Assembly (NCBI GenBank): GCA_016874295.1
Contig: VGUH01000019.1
Span: forward strand, 1 to 58,489
Source: Gammaproteobacteria bacterium
GTDB lineage: Bacteria; Pseudomonadota; Gammaproteobacteria; Steroidobacterales; Steroidobacteraceae
Length of the DNA stretch: 58,489 bases
Direction: 5' to 3'
The notes beneath the pieces were generated by a model, which was not told the DNA's origin, did no database searches, and saw nothing but the letters and a program-made list of their open reading frames with translations. The translations under genes and the position numbers were made by a program. This document shows positions 19,233 through 27,186 of this stretch, in pieces (position 1 is the first letter of the stretch; every line of letters begins with the position of its first letter).

Positions 19233-19751
19233 TCACTTCTTCTTCGGAGATATCACCATCGTGATCGCGCGCCCCTCCATCGCGGCGTGCTGCTCGATCT
19301 GGCCGTGTTCGGCCAGATCGACCACCAGCCTGTCAAGGAGCCTGCGCCCGACCTCGGTGTGGGCCATCTCCCGGCCGCGGAACCGCATGGTCACCTTGGC
19401 CTTGTCACCCGCCGTCAGGAACTTGACCAGATTACGCAGCTTGACCTGGTAATCCGCGGTTTCCGTGCCCGGCCGGAATTTCACTTCCTTGAGCTGGATC
19501 TGCTTCTGCTTGCGCTTCGCCGAATGAGCCTTCTTGTTCTGCTCGAACAGGTACTTCCCGAAGTCCATGATCCGGCAGACAGGGGGCTCGGCAGTCGGCG
19601 AAACCTCCACGAGATCCAGTTCCTCCGCGGCGGCCTTCATCAGGGCCTCGCTGCGGCTCAGGACGCCGATCTGGCTCCCGTCGGCGCCTATCACGCGTAA
19701 TTGCGGCGCAAGGATCTCCTCATTGCGCCTTACGCGCTTGGTTGTCGAAAT
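19233..19751 (-). CDS. infC: translation initiation factor IF-3, with ATT start codon
   Basis: IF-3 binds the 30S subunit and checks initiator codon and tRNA. The protein is 172 aa when started at ATT 19751; family motifs include [13 protein letters not shown] at the N-terminus, [34 protein letters not shown] and TMRFRGREM. Starting at the first ATG-like codon downstream would remove conserved residues. The rare ATT start, with GGAGGACTGAGT just before it, is the feature by which IF-3 represses its own translation in E. coli. The Shine-Dalgarno lies in the last codons of thrS. Confidence 0.96.
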   Translation of the reverse strand: MSTTKRVRRNEEILAPQLRVIGADGSQIGVLSRSEALMKAAAEELDLVEVSPTAEPPVCRIMDFGKYLFEQNKKAHSAKRKQKQIQLKEVKFRPGTETADYQVKLRNLVKFLTAGDKAKVTMRFRGREMAHTEVGRRLLDRLVVDLAEHGQIEQHAAMEGRAITMVISPKKK

Positions 19752-19762
19752 ACTCAGTCCTC
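19749..19762 (-). promoter_or_regulatory. infC ribosome-binding site with AUU initiation codon
   Basis: Minus-strand GGAGGA, a 6-base spacer and ATT. Initiation at the noncanonical AUU is discriminated against by IF-3 itself, giving negative feedback (established for E. coli infC). The Shine-Dalgarno overlaps the thrS stop codon region (TGA at 19756-19754), so ThrRS termination and IF-3 initiation are coupled. Confidence 0.85.
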
Positions 19763-21682
19763 CAAATGACCAAGGCCGCGGCTCGCCACATCCCGGGCGA
19801 TCCGAGCGGCCACCTCTTCCAGGGGCATGGCACCCAGATCCTTCCCGGAGCGCGTGCGCACGGCCAATGACCTGGACTCGACTTCCCGATCGCCGGCGAC
19901 CAGCAGAAAGGGGACACGCTTCAGCGTGTGCTCGCGGATTTTATAGCCCACCTTTTCGTTCCGCAAGTCGATTTCGACCCGAAGCCCCTGATTTCTAAGG
20001 AATTCGGTCGCAGTCTGTGCGAAATCGTCGTGCTTTTCGCTGATATTTATCACCACCGCCTGAACCGGCGCGAGCCAGGTCGGAAGCCTGCCGGCGTGGT
20101 GCTCGAGCAGGATGCCGACGAATCTCTCCAGCGAGCCGAAGATCGCCCGGTGCAGCATCACGGGCGTGCGGCGCTGGCTGTGCTCGTCCACGTAGGTCGC
20201 GCCGAGGCGCCCTGGCAGATTCAGGTCCACCTGCCAGGTACCGCACTGCCAGTCGCGCCCGATGGCGTCCTGCAGGACGAACTCGAGCTTCGGGCCATAG
20301 AACGCGCCCTCGCCCGGGTTGAACTCGTACTCGATGCCGGCGGCCCGCGTCGCGGCCTTCAGCGCCTCTTCCGCGCGCGTCCAGGTCGCGTCGTCACCGA
20401 CGCGCCGTTCGGGGCGGTCCGCGAACTTGACGCGTACGTCCTGGAATCCGAAGTCGCGGTAAATCGACATCATGAGTCCGATCCCGCGTATGGTCTCCGC
20501 GCCGATCTGGTCCTCGGTCACGAACACGTGCGCGTCGTCCTGCGTGAAGGCGCGCACGCGCAGGAGGCCGTGCAGCGCACCCGATGGTTCGTAGCGGTGC
20601 ACCTTGCCGAACTCGGCGAATCGCAGCGGCAGCTCACGGTAGCTGTGCAAACCCTGCCGGAACACCTGCACGTGACCCGGGCAATTCATCGGCTTGATGG
20701 CGTAGACGCGCTCGTCCGGCGTCTTCGTTAGGAACATGTTCTCGCCGAACTTCTCGACGTGGCCCGACTGCACCCACAACCCGCGGTCCATGATCTCGGG
20801 ACTGCTGATCTCCTGGTATCCGGCCGCCGCCTGCTTGTCGCGCATGTAGGCAATGAGCTGCTGGATGATCGTCCAGCCATGCGGATGCCAGAACACCGCG
20901 CCCGGCGCCTCTTCCTGGAAATGGAACAGGTCGAGATCACGCCCGATGCGGCGGTGATCCCGCTTCTCGGCTTCCTCGAGCCTCTGCAGGTAGTCCTTGA
21001 GCTGTCTGTCGTCCGGCCAGGCCGTGCCGTAGATGCGCTGCAGCATCTCGTTGCGGGAATCGCCGCGCCAGTAGGCGCCCGCGACCTTGGTGAGCTTGAA
21101 CGCGCCGAGCTTGCCGGTGGACGGTACGTGCGGGCCGCGGCACAGATCCTGCCAATCGCCCTGACCGTACAGCGAAATCTCCTCCCCTTCCGGGATCGCC
21201 GCGATGATCTCGGCCTTGTAGTGCTCGCCGATCGACCTGAAGTGCGTGACCGCGGCATTGCGCGCCAGCAGGCGTCTGTGCACCGGCAGGTCCGCCTTGA
21301 CGATCTCGCGCATCTTCTGCTCGAACTTCTCGAGATCTTCCGGCGTGAAGGGCCGCTCGAAGGCGAAGTCGTAGTAGAAGCCGTCCTCGATGACGGGCCC
21401 GATCGTGACTTGCGCCTTCGGGTAAACGGACTGGACGGCCTGCGCCAGGAGGTGCGCGGTCGAATGGCGAAGGATCTCGAGACCCTCCGGATCCTTCGCC
21501 GTGATGATCCGCAGCCTCGCATCGTGCTCGAGGACGCAAGCGGTATCGACCAGCCGGCCGTCGACGCATCCGGCGAGCGCGGCTTTCGCGAGACCCCTGC
21601 CAATGGACGCCGCCACCCCGGCGATGGAGACCGGGGCGTCGAAGCGCTTCTGGCTGCCGTCAGGCAGGGTGATTACGGGCAT
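19754..21682 (-). CDS. thrS: threonine--tRNA ligase
   Basis: Class II synthetase, 642 aa from ATG 21682 ([10 protein letters not shown]). The N-terminal TGS domain comes first. The second additional domain (alanyl-like editing) contains [11 protein letters not shown]. The catalytic core has [26 protein letters not shown] and the motif 3 FGSLERF. The C-terminal anticodon-binding domain ends in LGHLED. All zinc-binding positions appear present. It is first in the thrS-infC-rpmI-rplT-pheST block. I did not find an operator resembling the E. coli thrS anticodon mimic. Confidence 0.98.
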   Translation of the reverse strand: MPVITLPDGSQKRFDAPVSIAGVAASIGRGLAKAALAGCVDGRLVDTACVLEHDARLRIITAKDPEGLEILRHSTAHLLAQAVQSVYPKAQVTIGPVIEDGFYYDFAFERPFTPEDLEKFEQKMREIVKADLPVHRRLLARNAAVTHFRSIGEHYKAEIIAAIPEGEEISLYGQGDWQDLCRGPHVPSTGKLGAFKLTKVAGAYWRGDSRNEMLQRIYGTAWPDDRQLKDYLQRLEEAEKRDHRRIGRDLDLFHFQEEAPGAVFWHPHGWTIIQQLIAYMRDKQAAAGYQEISSPEIMDRGLWVQSGHVEKFGENMFLTKTPDERVYAIKPMNCPGHVQVFRQGLHSYRELPLRFAEFGKVHRYEPSGALHGLLRVRAFTQDDAHVFVTEDQIGAETIRGIGLMMSIYRDFGFQDVRVKFADRPERRVGDDATWTRAEEALKAATRAAGIEYEFNPGEGAFYGPKLEFVLQDAIGRDWQCGTWQVDLNLPGRLGATYVDEHSQRRTPVMLHRAIFGSLERFVGILLEHHAGRLPTWLAPVQAVVINISEKHDDFAQTATEFLRNQGLRVEIDLRNEKVGYKIREHTLKRVPFLLVAGDREVESRSLAVRTRSGKDLGAMPLEEVAARIARDVASRGLGHLED

Positions 21683-21730
21683 GGCGGTCCACACGCATTC
21701 AGGCGCGCCATGTTAGTGGATTCGCGGCAC

Positions 21731-21747
21731 GCCCGCCCGCGGCGGGC
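21731..21747 (-). terminator. GC-rich hairpin between flavoprotein gene and thrS
   Basis: A perfect 7-bp stem (21731-21737 with 21741-21747) with a 3-base loop lies 14 bases past the stop of the flavoprotein gene and 50 bases before thrS. There is no T tract after it on the minus strand, so it may be a weak terminator or 3'-end stabiliser. Confidence 0.3.
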
Positions 21748-21760
21748 GGCGTCGCGCGCC

Positions 21761-23356
21761 TCACGCACGGACGGACTTCCAGTCCCTCAGGATTTCCCGC
21801 GCCGCATTGTGCCCGGGTATGCCCGAGACGCCGCCGCCCGGGTGCGTCGACGAGCCGCACTGGTACAGGCCGCGCACCGGCGAGCGGTAGTCCGAGTAGT
21901 GCGGCGCGGGCCTCTGGAAGAACAACTGTTCGAGCGACAGCTCGCCGTGAAAGATGTGCCCCTGCGGCGTGTTGATGATGCGCTCGATGTCGGGCGGCAG
22001 CAGCAGCTGGTCGGCGATGACGCCGCCGCTGAAGCCGGGCGCCAGTTCGTCGATCGTGTCGTAGACGTTCTTCAGAAAGGCGGCACGCTCGGTGCCCCAA
22101 GTCGCGCCCTTGAGTTCGTACGGCGCATGCCCGCCAAACAGGTTGATGACGTGCTTTCCCTTGGGGGCCAGCGTGTCGTCCACCGTGGTGGGAACAACGG
22201 CCGTCACGAATGGCCGCCGTGACCAGCGTCCCTGGCAGGCATCCTCGTAGGCCGCCTGCAGGTAGTCGACGTCAGGCCCGATGTGCACGTAATTGGGCGC
22301 CGCGAAACCGCACCGGGCGGGCTCGAATGCAGTGAACCTCGGCGGCGCCTCGGCAGCAACATTGATCTTGAAGGCGGTTGAGAAGGTCCGATAGCCGCGG
22401 ATGTGCTTCAGGAATTCCGGCGGCAGCTCGGCCGGTTCCACCAGACGGTCGAACAGGACCTTGCAGCTCACGTTGCTGACGACGGCTCGGGCTTCGAACG
22501 CATCGCCGGTCGCGGTGACCACGCGCGCGGCACGCCCGCCCGTGACTTCAATCTTCGTCACATCTGCGCCGGTACGGGTCTCGAGGCCATGCTGCCGGCC
22601 GGCTGCGGCGATCGCCTCGCTGATGGCGCCCATGCCGGCACGGATGAAGCCCCAGCCGCCGGCGCCCACGTGCTCGCCCATGAGGTGGTGCAGAACGACA
22701 TATGCCGAACCCGGCGTCTTCGGTCCGGCAAAGGTCCCGATCGAGCAGTAGTAGCCGAGCACCGCCCGCGTCACGCCGTGCTCGAACCAGCGCGCGAGAT
22801 AGTCGTCGGCACTCATCGTCAGGAGATCGACGATGCGGTAGAACTTGCCGCCGATCCTGCGGTACTTCCAGGCAAACGCCGCCAGCTCGCGCAGACCCTT
22901 GAAGTCGCGCCGGGACGGGTCGATCGGCGTGTCGAACAGGAGTTCGCGGACGACATCGGCTGCCTCGTTGAGGTACGCGTCGAACTCGGCGTAAACCGCT
23001 CCATCATGGCGGGAGAAGCGGCTGAACTCGCGTGCGGTGCGCGCCACGTCGCCGCTCATGATGATGTGGTTGTCACTGCCGATCGGGCAGAATAGGTCGG
23101 TCGCCGGCAACACCGTCAGGCCGAGTTCGCGCAATTCGAGGTCCCGGATGACCTTCGGGTGCAACAGACTCATCAGGTACGAAAATGTCGAGGTGCGGAA
23201 TCCCGGTGCGAACTCCTCGGTCACAGCGGCGCCACCGATGACGCCCCGGCGTTCGAGTACCAGCGTCTTGAGCCCGGCGCGCGCGAGGTAGGCGCCGCAG
23301 GTCAGGCCGTTGTGACCGGCGCCGATGATGACGACGTCGTAGCGGCCTGATGTCAA
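21761..23356 (-). CDS. phytoene desaturase-like FAD-dependent oxidoreductase
   Basis: 531 aa from the TTG at 23356. The N-terminal FAD site is YDVVIIGAGHNGLTCGAYLARAG, followed by VLERRGVIGGAAVTEE. The C-terminal FAD motif is YQCGSSTHPGGGVSGIPGHNAA. This layout belongs to the CrtI/CrtO and NAD(P)/FAD-dependent 'phytoene dehydrogenase-like' group that desaturates, isomerises or oxidises polyprenyl or retinoid-like substrates. There are no other carotenoid genes nearby, so the substrate is unknown. The start is uncertain: the frame is open further upstream but into the divergent gene, and no ATG lies near the conserved N-terminus. Confidence 0.85.
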   Translation of the reverse strand: MTSGRYDVVIIGAGHNGLTCGAYLARAGLKTLVLERRGVIGGAAVTEEFAPGFRTSTFSYLMSLLHPKVIRDLELRELGLTVLPATDLFCPIGSDNHIIMSGDVARTAREFSRFSRHDGAVYAEFDAYLNEAADVVRELLFDTPIDPSRRDFKGLRELAAFAWKYRRIGGKFYRIVDLLTMSADDYLARWFEHGVTRAVLGYYCSIGTFAGPKTPGSAYVVLHHLMGEHVGAGGWGFIRAGMGAISEAIAAAGRQHGLETRTGADVTKIEVTGGRAARVVTATGDAFEARAVVSNVSCKVLFDRLVEPAELPPEFLKHIRGYRTFSTAFKINVAAEAPPRFTAFEPARCGFAAPNYVHIGPDVDYLQAAYEDACQGRWSRRPFVTAVVPTTVDDTLAPKGKHVINLFGGHAPYELKGATWGTERAAFLKNVYDTIDELAPGFSGGVIADQLLLPPDIERIINTPQGHIFHGELSLEQLFFQRPAPHYSDYRSPVRGLYQCGSSTHPGGGVSGIPGHNAAREILRDWKSVRA

Positions 23357-23408
23357 ATTCCGGTGTCCGGTGCGATTGCCCGAGGGCGCGGTTCCCGTGC
23401 CAATGTAG

Positions 23409-24120
23409 ATGACTCGCAGAGATACGCGCAAGGCGAGCAGGCTGGCCCCTCGGTACTGGCCGACGTGGCTTGCCATCGGCCTGCTGCGGCTCATCGAGCC
23501 ATTGCCCTACTCTTGGCAACTGCTGATCGGAACGACCCTCGGTCGCATTGCTCGCGTGCTGCCGCTCGCCCAGGTCCGCGTTGCGCGACGGGATTCTGAG
23601 CTGTGCCTGCCGGACCTTACCGCCGGTGCAAGCAAGGCCCTGTTGAGGCGCCACTTCGAGAGTCTCGGTATCGGTGTCTGCGAGATTGAGATCGGCACCC
23701 GGATCCTCGGCACCCTGGTGCCTCTCAATGTGCTCTACCGGCCGCCCAAGGACGAAGTCCTGTCCGACTTCATGGCGAAGCGGATCGCGCGCCATGCGCA
23801 ATGCGCCATCAGGAGCGACGACCACGTCGACTTCGCGCGGCGCGCACGTAACCGGTGCCGCAGTGCTGAGCTATTTCCCGCGGCGATTACCCGATGGCAA
23901 GGGCTACCGGGTCGTCATCGGTCCGGAACTGCAGGACTTTCCCGGCGATGACCCCGTTGCCGATACCGCGCGACTGGGCGCATTGCTCGAAGCGCAGATC
24001 CGGCACCACCCCGAGCAGTATCTGTGGGTCCACCGCCGCTTCAAGCAGCTGACGGCCGACTACCCGGACTATTACGGTCGCGATCCGCGTCCCGACCCGG
24101 GGCCGCGAAAGACCGCGTGA
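23409..24120 (+). pseudogene. relic of an LpxL/HtrB-type lipid A acyltransferase
   Basis: The frame starting at 23409 encodes the family N-terminus (WLAIGLLRLIEPLPYSWQLL and FESLGIGVCE). After CE it jumps to IEIGTRILGTLVPLNVLYRP, so about 40-45 residues are missing, including the catalytic H-x4-D/E segment that lies at this point in the family. A second jump follows RSDDHV, and the frame shifts (near 23840) into VTGAAVLSYFPRRLPDGKGY, which runs through LQDFPGDDPVAD to the normal end DYYGRD and a stop at 24118-24120. The three surviving pieces lie in family order, so this is a decayed gene with two internal deletions and a frameshift. Confidence 0.8.
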
Positions 24121-24142
24121 TCCTCCCGGTCACCGGTCCCGA

Positions 24143-24740
24143 TCAGGCCCGGGACGATTTCGGCGCGCCGTAATCGCGTTGCGCGCTGCCGGGGCTGACC
24201 TTGCCCTCACGCAGGTCGCGGGCGAGCAATTCGGGGTCGCGCTCGCGCGGATCGCCGAAACCGCCGCCGCCCGCCGTATCCATGACCAGCGTGTCGCCGG
24301 GCTGCAGGCGCGTGAGCCCGTACGGATCGCCGGGACTGCCATTGACGAGGAAGCTGGCGAGTGCGCCAGGCCGGCCGCCAAACAGGCCCTCCGGCGGCCG
24401 GCGAAACCGCCCGGACTGGATCGCGAGGTTCACCGGCGGAAGCGGCGCGTAAGCGTCGTCGGGAACGCGAAACACCTCGCGTCGGCCGAGCGCGCCGCGT
24501 TGCCTGCCGGCCCCACCGGAATCGGGGAGCAGTTCACGCCGCTCGACAACAAGGGGCGAGTCGCTCTCGAGGATTTCTACCGGGGTATTGGCACCATTGG
24601 CCGGAAAGATGAAGCTGCCCTCGCCGTCACGCGTCCCGCTGGCGCCCAGACCACCGCCGCGGATCAGCACGGTATGGAACGGGCGGCCGTCGCCAAACCG
24701 CCCGTAGAACATCTGCATGGTCGCCGGCGTGCCACGCGAT
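24143..24740 (-). pseudogene. C-terminal fragment of hydantoinase B / oxoprolinase beta subunit
   Basis: About 195 codons matching the last third of HyuB-type proteins. GTPATMQMFYGR, GGLGASGTRDGEG, ANGANTPVEILESDSPL, LPDSGGAGRQRG and GGRPGALASF lie in family order; the fragment ends in AGGGGFGDPRERDPELLARDLREGKVS as usual. The family has 500-600 residues, and the first two thirds are missing. Homology ends at about 24740, exactly where an NnrS fragment begins on the other strand, so a rearrangement removed the 5' part. No hyuA partner is nearby. Confidence 0.75.
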
Positions 24741-25025
24741 GCATGGATCCATGCGTTCACGCTCGGTGCCTACGGCATGCTGAAGATCGGCCTGATGACA
24801 CGCGTCGCGCTGCGCCACACGGGCCGTCCCCTGACGGCCACGACCGCGATGCAGATCGCCTTCGTGTCGGTGTTTGCGGCCGCCCTGCTGCGTCTTGCGT
24901 TCTCGTTGACCGGTCTCGGTGATTGGCTGCTGGCCGGTTCAACCTTGCTCTGGGCGGCGGCTTTCCTCGCGTATCTCGCGTTTCACGGCGCGATGCTGCT
25001 CGGCCCGAGCCTGCCGCGAAACTGA
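24738..25025 (+). pseudogene. C-terminal fragment of an NnrS-family membrane protein
   Basis: About 95 residues: AWIHAFTLGAYGMLKIGLM, then TRVALRHTGRPLTA, two further hydrophobic segments and a short end PSLPRN before the stop. This matches the last helices of NnrS, a heme/copper membrane protein induced under nitrosative stress, where H-A-x-x-x-G-A-x-G and R-x-x-L-x-HTGRPL are conserved. NnrS normally has about 400 residues and twelve helices; the first three quarters are absent. The 5' edge abuts the hyuB fragment on the opposite strand, marking a deletion or inversion junction around 24735-24745. Confidence 0.75.
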
Positions 25026-25059
25026 CGCAGACCGGCGGATGCCGGCCGCGGTCGTTTGG

Positions 25060-25488
25060 TTACGGGTCGAGACCCTCGCCGCGCAGCAGCTGGGCGCGCG
25101 CCGACGAGACTTCGAGCAGTGGCCGGGCCCGAGCCTGCGCCACCTCGTCCGCCGTGAAGGGAGGGATGGACTGCCGGGCGCCCGCATCACTGAACTCGCG
25201 CAGCGCCCAGTTGAGCACCTCGGCCGTCAATTCCGCGTCGAGGCTGGACTGGGAGACTCCCGGCACCCGCAGCAGGAATGAGCGCCCTTCGGGCAGGACC
25301 GCGAGCCGGGCGAGCGTGCCGCGCATGCTTGGCACCTGGTCCTTGAATCCGTCGCCCTGCTCGCCGTGGCAGCCCATGCAGTAGATCAGGTAGTTCTGCC
25401 GTGCACGATGGTCGTCGGCCAGAATACCGGGAGATGCGGCCAGGCCGCACAAGCCGACCAAGCCGAGCATGGACCGCGCGCCCCGCAT
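25060..25488 (-). CDS. periplasmic monoheme cytochrome c, amine dehydrogenase operon
   Basis: 142 aa from ATG 25488. A signal peptide (MRGARSMLGLVGLCGLAASPGILA) is followed almost at once by one heme site, YLIYCMGCHGEQGDGFK. A Met suitable as sixth ligand is in VPSMRGTLA. It starts 11 bases after the amine dehydrogenase light-chain stop and is last in the operon. The most likely role is accepting electrons from the TTQ enzyme or its blue copper partner and passing them to the respiratory chain. A small monoheme cytochrome also follows aauBEDA in Alcaligenes faecalis as I recall it. It is not a MauG, which needs two hemes. Confidence 0.85.
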   Translation of the reverse strand: MRGARSMLGLVGLCGLAASPGILADDHRARQNYLIYCMGCHGEQGDGFKDQVPSMRGTLARLAVLPEGRSFLLRVPGVSQSSLDAELTAEVLNWALREFSDAGARQSIPPFTADEVAQARARPLLEVSSARAQLLRGEGLDP

Positions 25489-25498
25489 CACGGCGGAC

Positions 25499-26002
25499 TC
25501 ACTCGGTAACCATGCCGACGATGCGCGAGACGGTGCAGTGGTACGGGAGGTTCGCCTGGCTGCCGACGCACCAGTTGTAATCGTTGGACTTGCCCGGCAT
25601 GTAGAGCGGCCGGTCGCCTTCGTTGCGGTTGCACAGGCAGCGCCCGCAGGAACTCTTGCCGCAACAGTCATTGTACGAAACGATGTAGTCGTGTCCGTCC
25701 GCGGCGTTGTGGCAGGTTCCGACCCAGGTGACCGGGGCCGGCTCCGTGCCGGGCGGGCACACGCTGACCGTACCGCCACAGCAGGCGCACAGGAAGCCGT
25801 CGATGGCGCAGTAGCGCCAGTAGTCGCAGGAAGCGGGGTCGCCGGATTCCTTGCCAGCCGACTGGCCGCGCGCCACCGGCAGCAGCGGCAGCGCCGCTGC
25901 GCCGACCAGGAGGCTACCGAGCGTGCGCAGCAGACTTCGCCTGACCGTGGTCTTGGCGAGGCTTCGCGTCATGCGCTCGATCACGTCGTCATAATTCGGC
26001 AT
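25499..26002 (-). CDS. aauA: TTQ amine dehydrogenase light chain (aralkylamine/methylamine type)
   Basis: Small catalytic subunit carrying tryptophan tryptophylquinone, 167 aa. A twin-arginine-like leader (TVRRSLLRTLGSLLVGAA) ends near residue 47; the mature part is cysteine-rich (CDYWRYCAIDGFLCACCGG, CGRCLC). Trp93 (in VTWVG) and Trp144 (in YNWCVG) are 51 residues apart, exactly as Trp57-Trp108 in Paracoccus MADH and Trp109-Trp160 in Alcaligenes AADH. Asp112 and Asp68 match the two aspartates needed for cofactor formation and catalysis (MADH Asp76 and Asp32). The enzyme oxidises primary amines to aldehyde plus ammonia in the periplasm. The paaK link argues for aromatic amines. It is fourth of the five aau genes. 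Confidence 0.93.
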   Translation of the reverse strand: MPNYDDVIERMTRSLAKTTVRRSLLRTLGSLLVGAAALPLLPVARGQSAGKESGDPASCDYWRYCAIDGFLCACCGGTVSVCPPGTEPAPVTWVGTCHNAADGHDYIVSYNDCCGKSSCGRCLCNRNEGDRPLYMPGKSNDYNWCVGSQANLPYHCTVSRIVGMVTE

Positions 26003-26029
26003 GGGACACCATCATTGCATCCATGATCG

Positions 26030-26641
26030 TCAGGCCACGTTGCGGATCCCGACCCGCTCGAGATATTCCTGCAGGGAGGCGACGCCACGCTCGCGGGCCT
26101 CGAACAGGCTGTCGAGGTGCTCGCGCGAATTGACCAGCCCGCTGGCACGCACGATGCCGCCGCCATCCAGCAGCACCGCATGCGGCAGCCGGCCGGCGCC
26201 GAGCGCAAGTCCCAGCCGCTCCGACAGCACGTACGGAAATTCCTGCAGCGATTCCGCCGCAACGAAGCCGGCATGCTCGGCTGCCGGCCCGTCGCTCGCC
26301 AGGATGACCTCGACGCGCGGCTTCTCGCTCCGGCGAATCGACCGCAGCGCGGGCAGCAGCGACTTGCAGACCGGGCAGCTGGGCGACACGAACATCACGA
26401 GTGTGTCCACGCCGTGTGGATGCGGGGCGCCGATCTGCAGCGTATCGCCCGCGAGGGTGGCGACCTCGAGTCGCGGCGACGGATCCCCGACCTTGAGACC
26501 CCTGGCAAGGGACAGCGCTCCAACCGGCTGCAATCGCTCGTGGAGCACGCCGACCTGGCGCGCGAGCGCGAGCACCACGAGCGCCAGGCCGATCACGACC
26601 GCCCACAACGCGCTGATGGCGATCCATCCAGCCGCGCTCAT
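26030..26641 (-). CDS. aauD: MauD-like thioredoxin-fold protein for light-chain disulfide formation
   Basis: 203 aa from ATG 26641. One N-terminal membrane anchor (WIAISALWAVVIGLALVVLAL) is followed by a periplasmic thioredoxin-like domain with the active site SPSCPVCKSLLP. In mau operons MauD is needed to form the many disulfides of the light chain; without it the subunit is degraded. The ATG overlaps the aauE stop (ATGA), so the two are coupled. The aauA light chain follows 27 bases later. Confidence 0.92.
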   Translation of the reverse strand: MSAAGWIAISALWAVVIGLALVVLALARQVGVLHERLQPVGALSLARGLKVGDPSPRLEVATLAGDTLQIGAPHPHGVDTLVMFVSPSCPVCKSLLPALRSIRRSEKPRVEVILASDGPAAEHAGFVAAESLQEFPYVLSERLGLALGAGRLPHAVLLDGGGIVRASGLVNSREHLDSLFEARERGVASLQEYLERVGIRNVA

Positions 26642-27171
26642 GGCGCGCCCTTCCGACCCGCCGGCAGCGTGCCAAGACGCGTGAGCGCGGCGGCGAGCAA
26701 AGTCATTGCTACCAGGCCGGCACTGATCGTCAGCGCGTCCAGCGCCACGAGACCGCGCGGCGACGCTGGCAGCAGCAAGGCCAGCGCCAGCGCGACCAGC
26801 ACGAGGTTTCTGGCGACCATCGTCCACGTGATCCGGTCCTGCCGGCCGAAGCCCAGGCAGCCGCAATCGATCCGCGTCCGCCCACGCAGCAGATTGATCG
26901 CAATGGCGATTGCATAGGCCGCGAGCAACGCCACGGCTGCAAGGGCGCCATAGCCGCGGACCGCAGGCGGCACCAGCAGCAGGGCAGCCGCGGCCTCCGC
27001 CGCGACGATGACCATCGCGGTCAACGGTACCAGCCCTGCGGGTATCAATTCGTAGTTGCGAAGTACCGCCAGGAACCGGACGCGATCCGCAAACTTGTGG
27101 CCGGCCGCGACGCCGAACAGCAGCGCGAACCCGAGCCCGAGGATCCATGAGACGGCAGGATCGAGCGTCAC
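26638..27171 (-). CDS. aauE: MauE-like membrane protein for amine dehydrogenase maturation
   Basis: 177 aa, four to five membrane helices, GTG start at 27171 with GGGAG upstream. It shows GVAAGHKFADRVRFLAVLRNYEL in the first loop, and the cysteine pair in RIDCGCLGFG, which MauE proteins share with DoxX/VKOR-like redox membrane proteins. It probably relays disulfide exchange to MauD during light-chain folding. It lies 15 bases after the heavy-chain gene and overlaps aauD. Confidence 0.92.
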   Translation of the reverse strand: MTLDPAVSWILGLGFALLFGVAAGHKFADRVRFLAVLRNYELIPAGLVPLTAMVIVAAEAAAALLLVPPAVRGYGALAAVALLAAYAIAIAINLLRGRTRIDCGCLGFGRQDRITWTMVARNLVLVALALALLLPASPRGLVALDALTISAGLVAMTLLAAALTRLGTLPAGRKGAP

Positions 27172-27186
27172 GTCGGGGTCTCCCGG

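Noticed and set aside
25060-25488. Cytochrome c gene as a MauG-like TTQ maturase.
   Set aside because: Only one CxxCH is present and the protein is 142 aa; MauG needs two hemes and about 350 aa.
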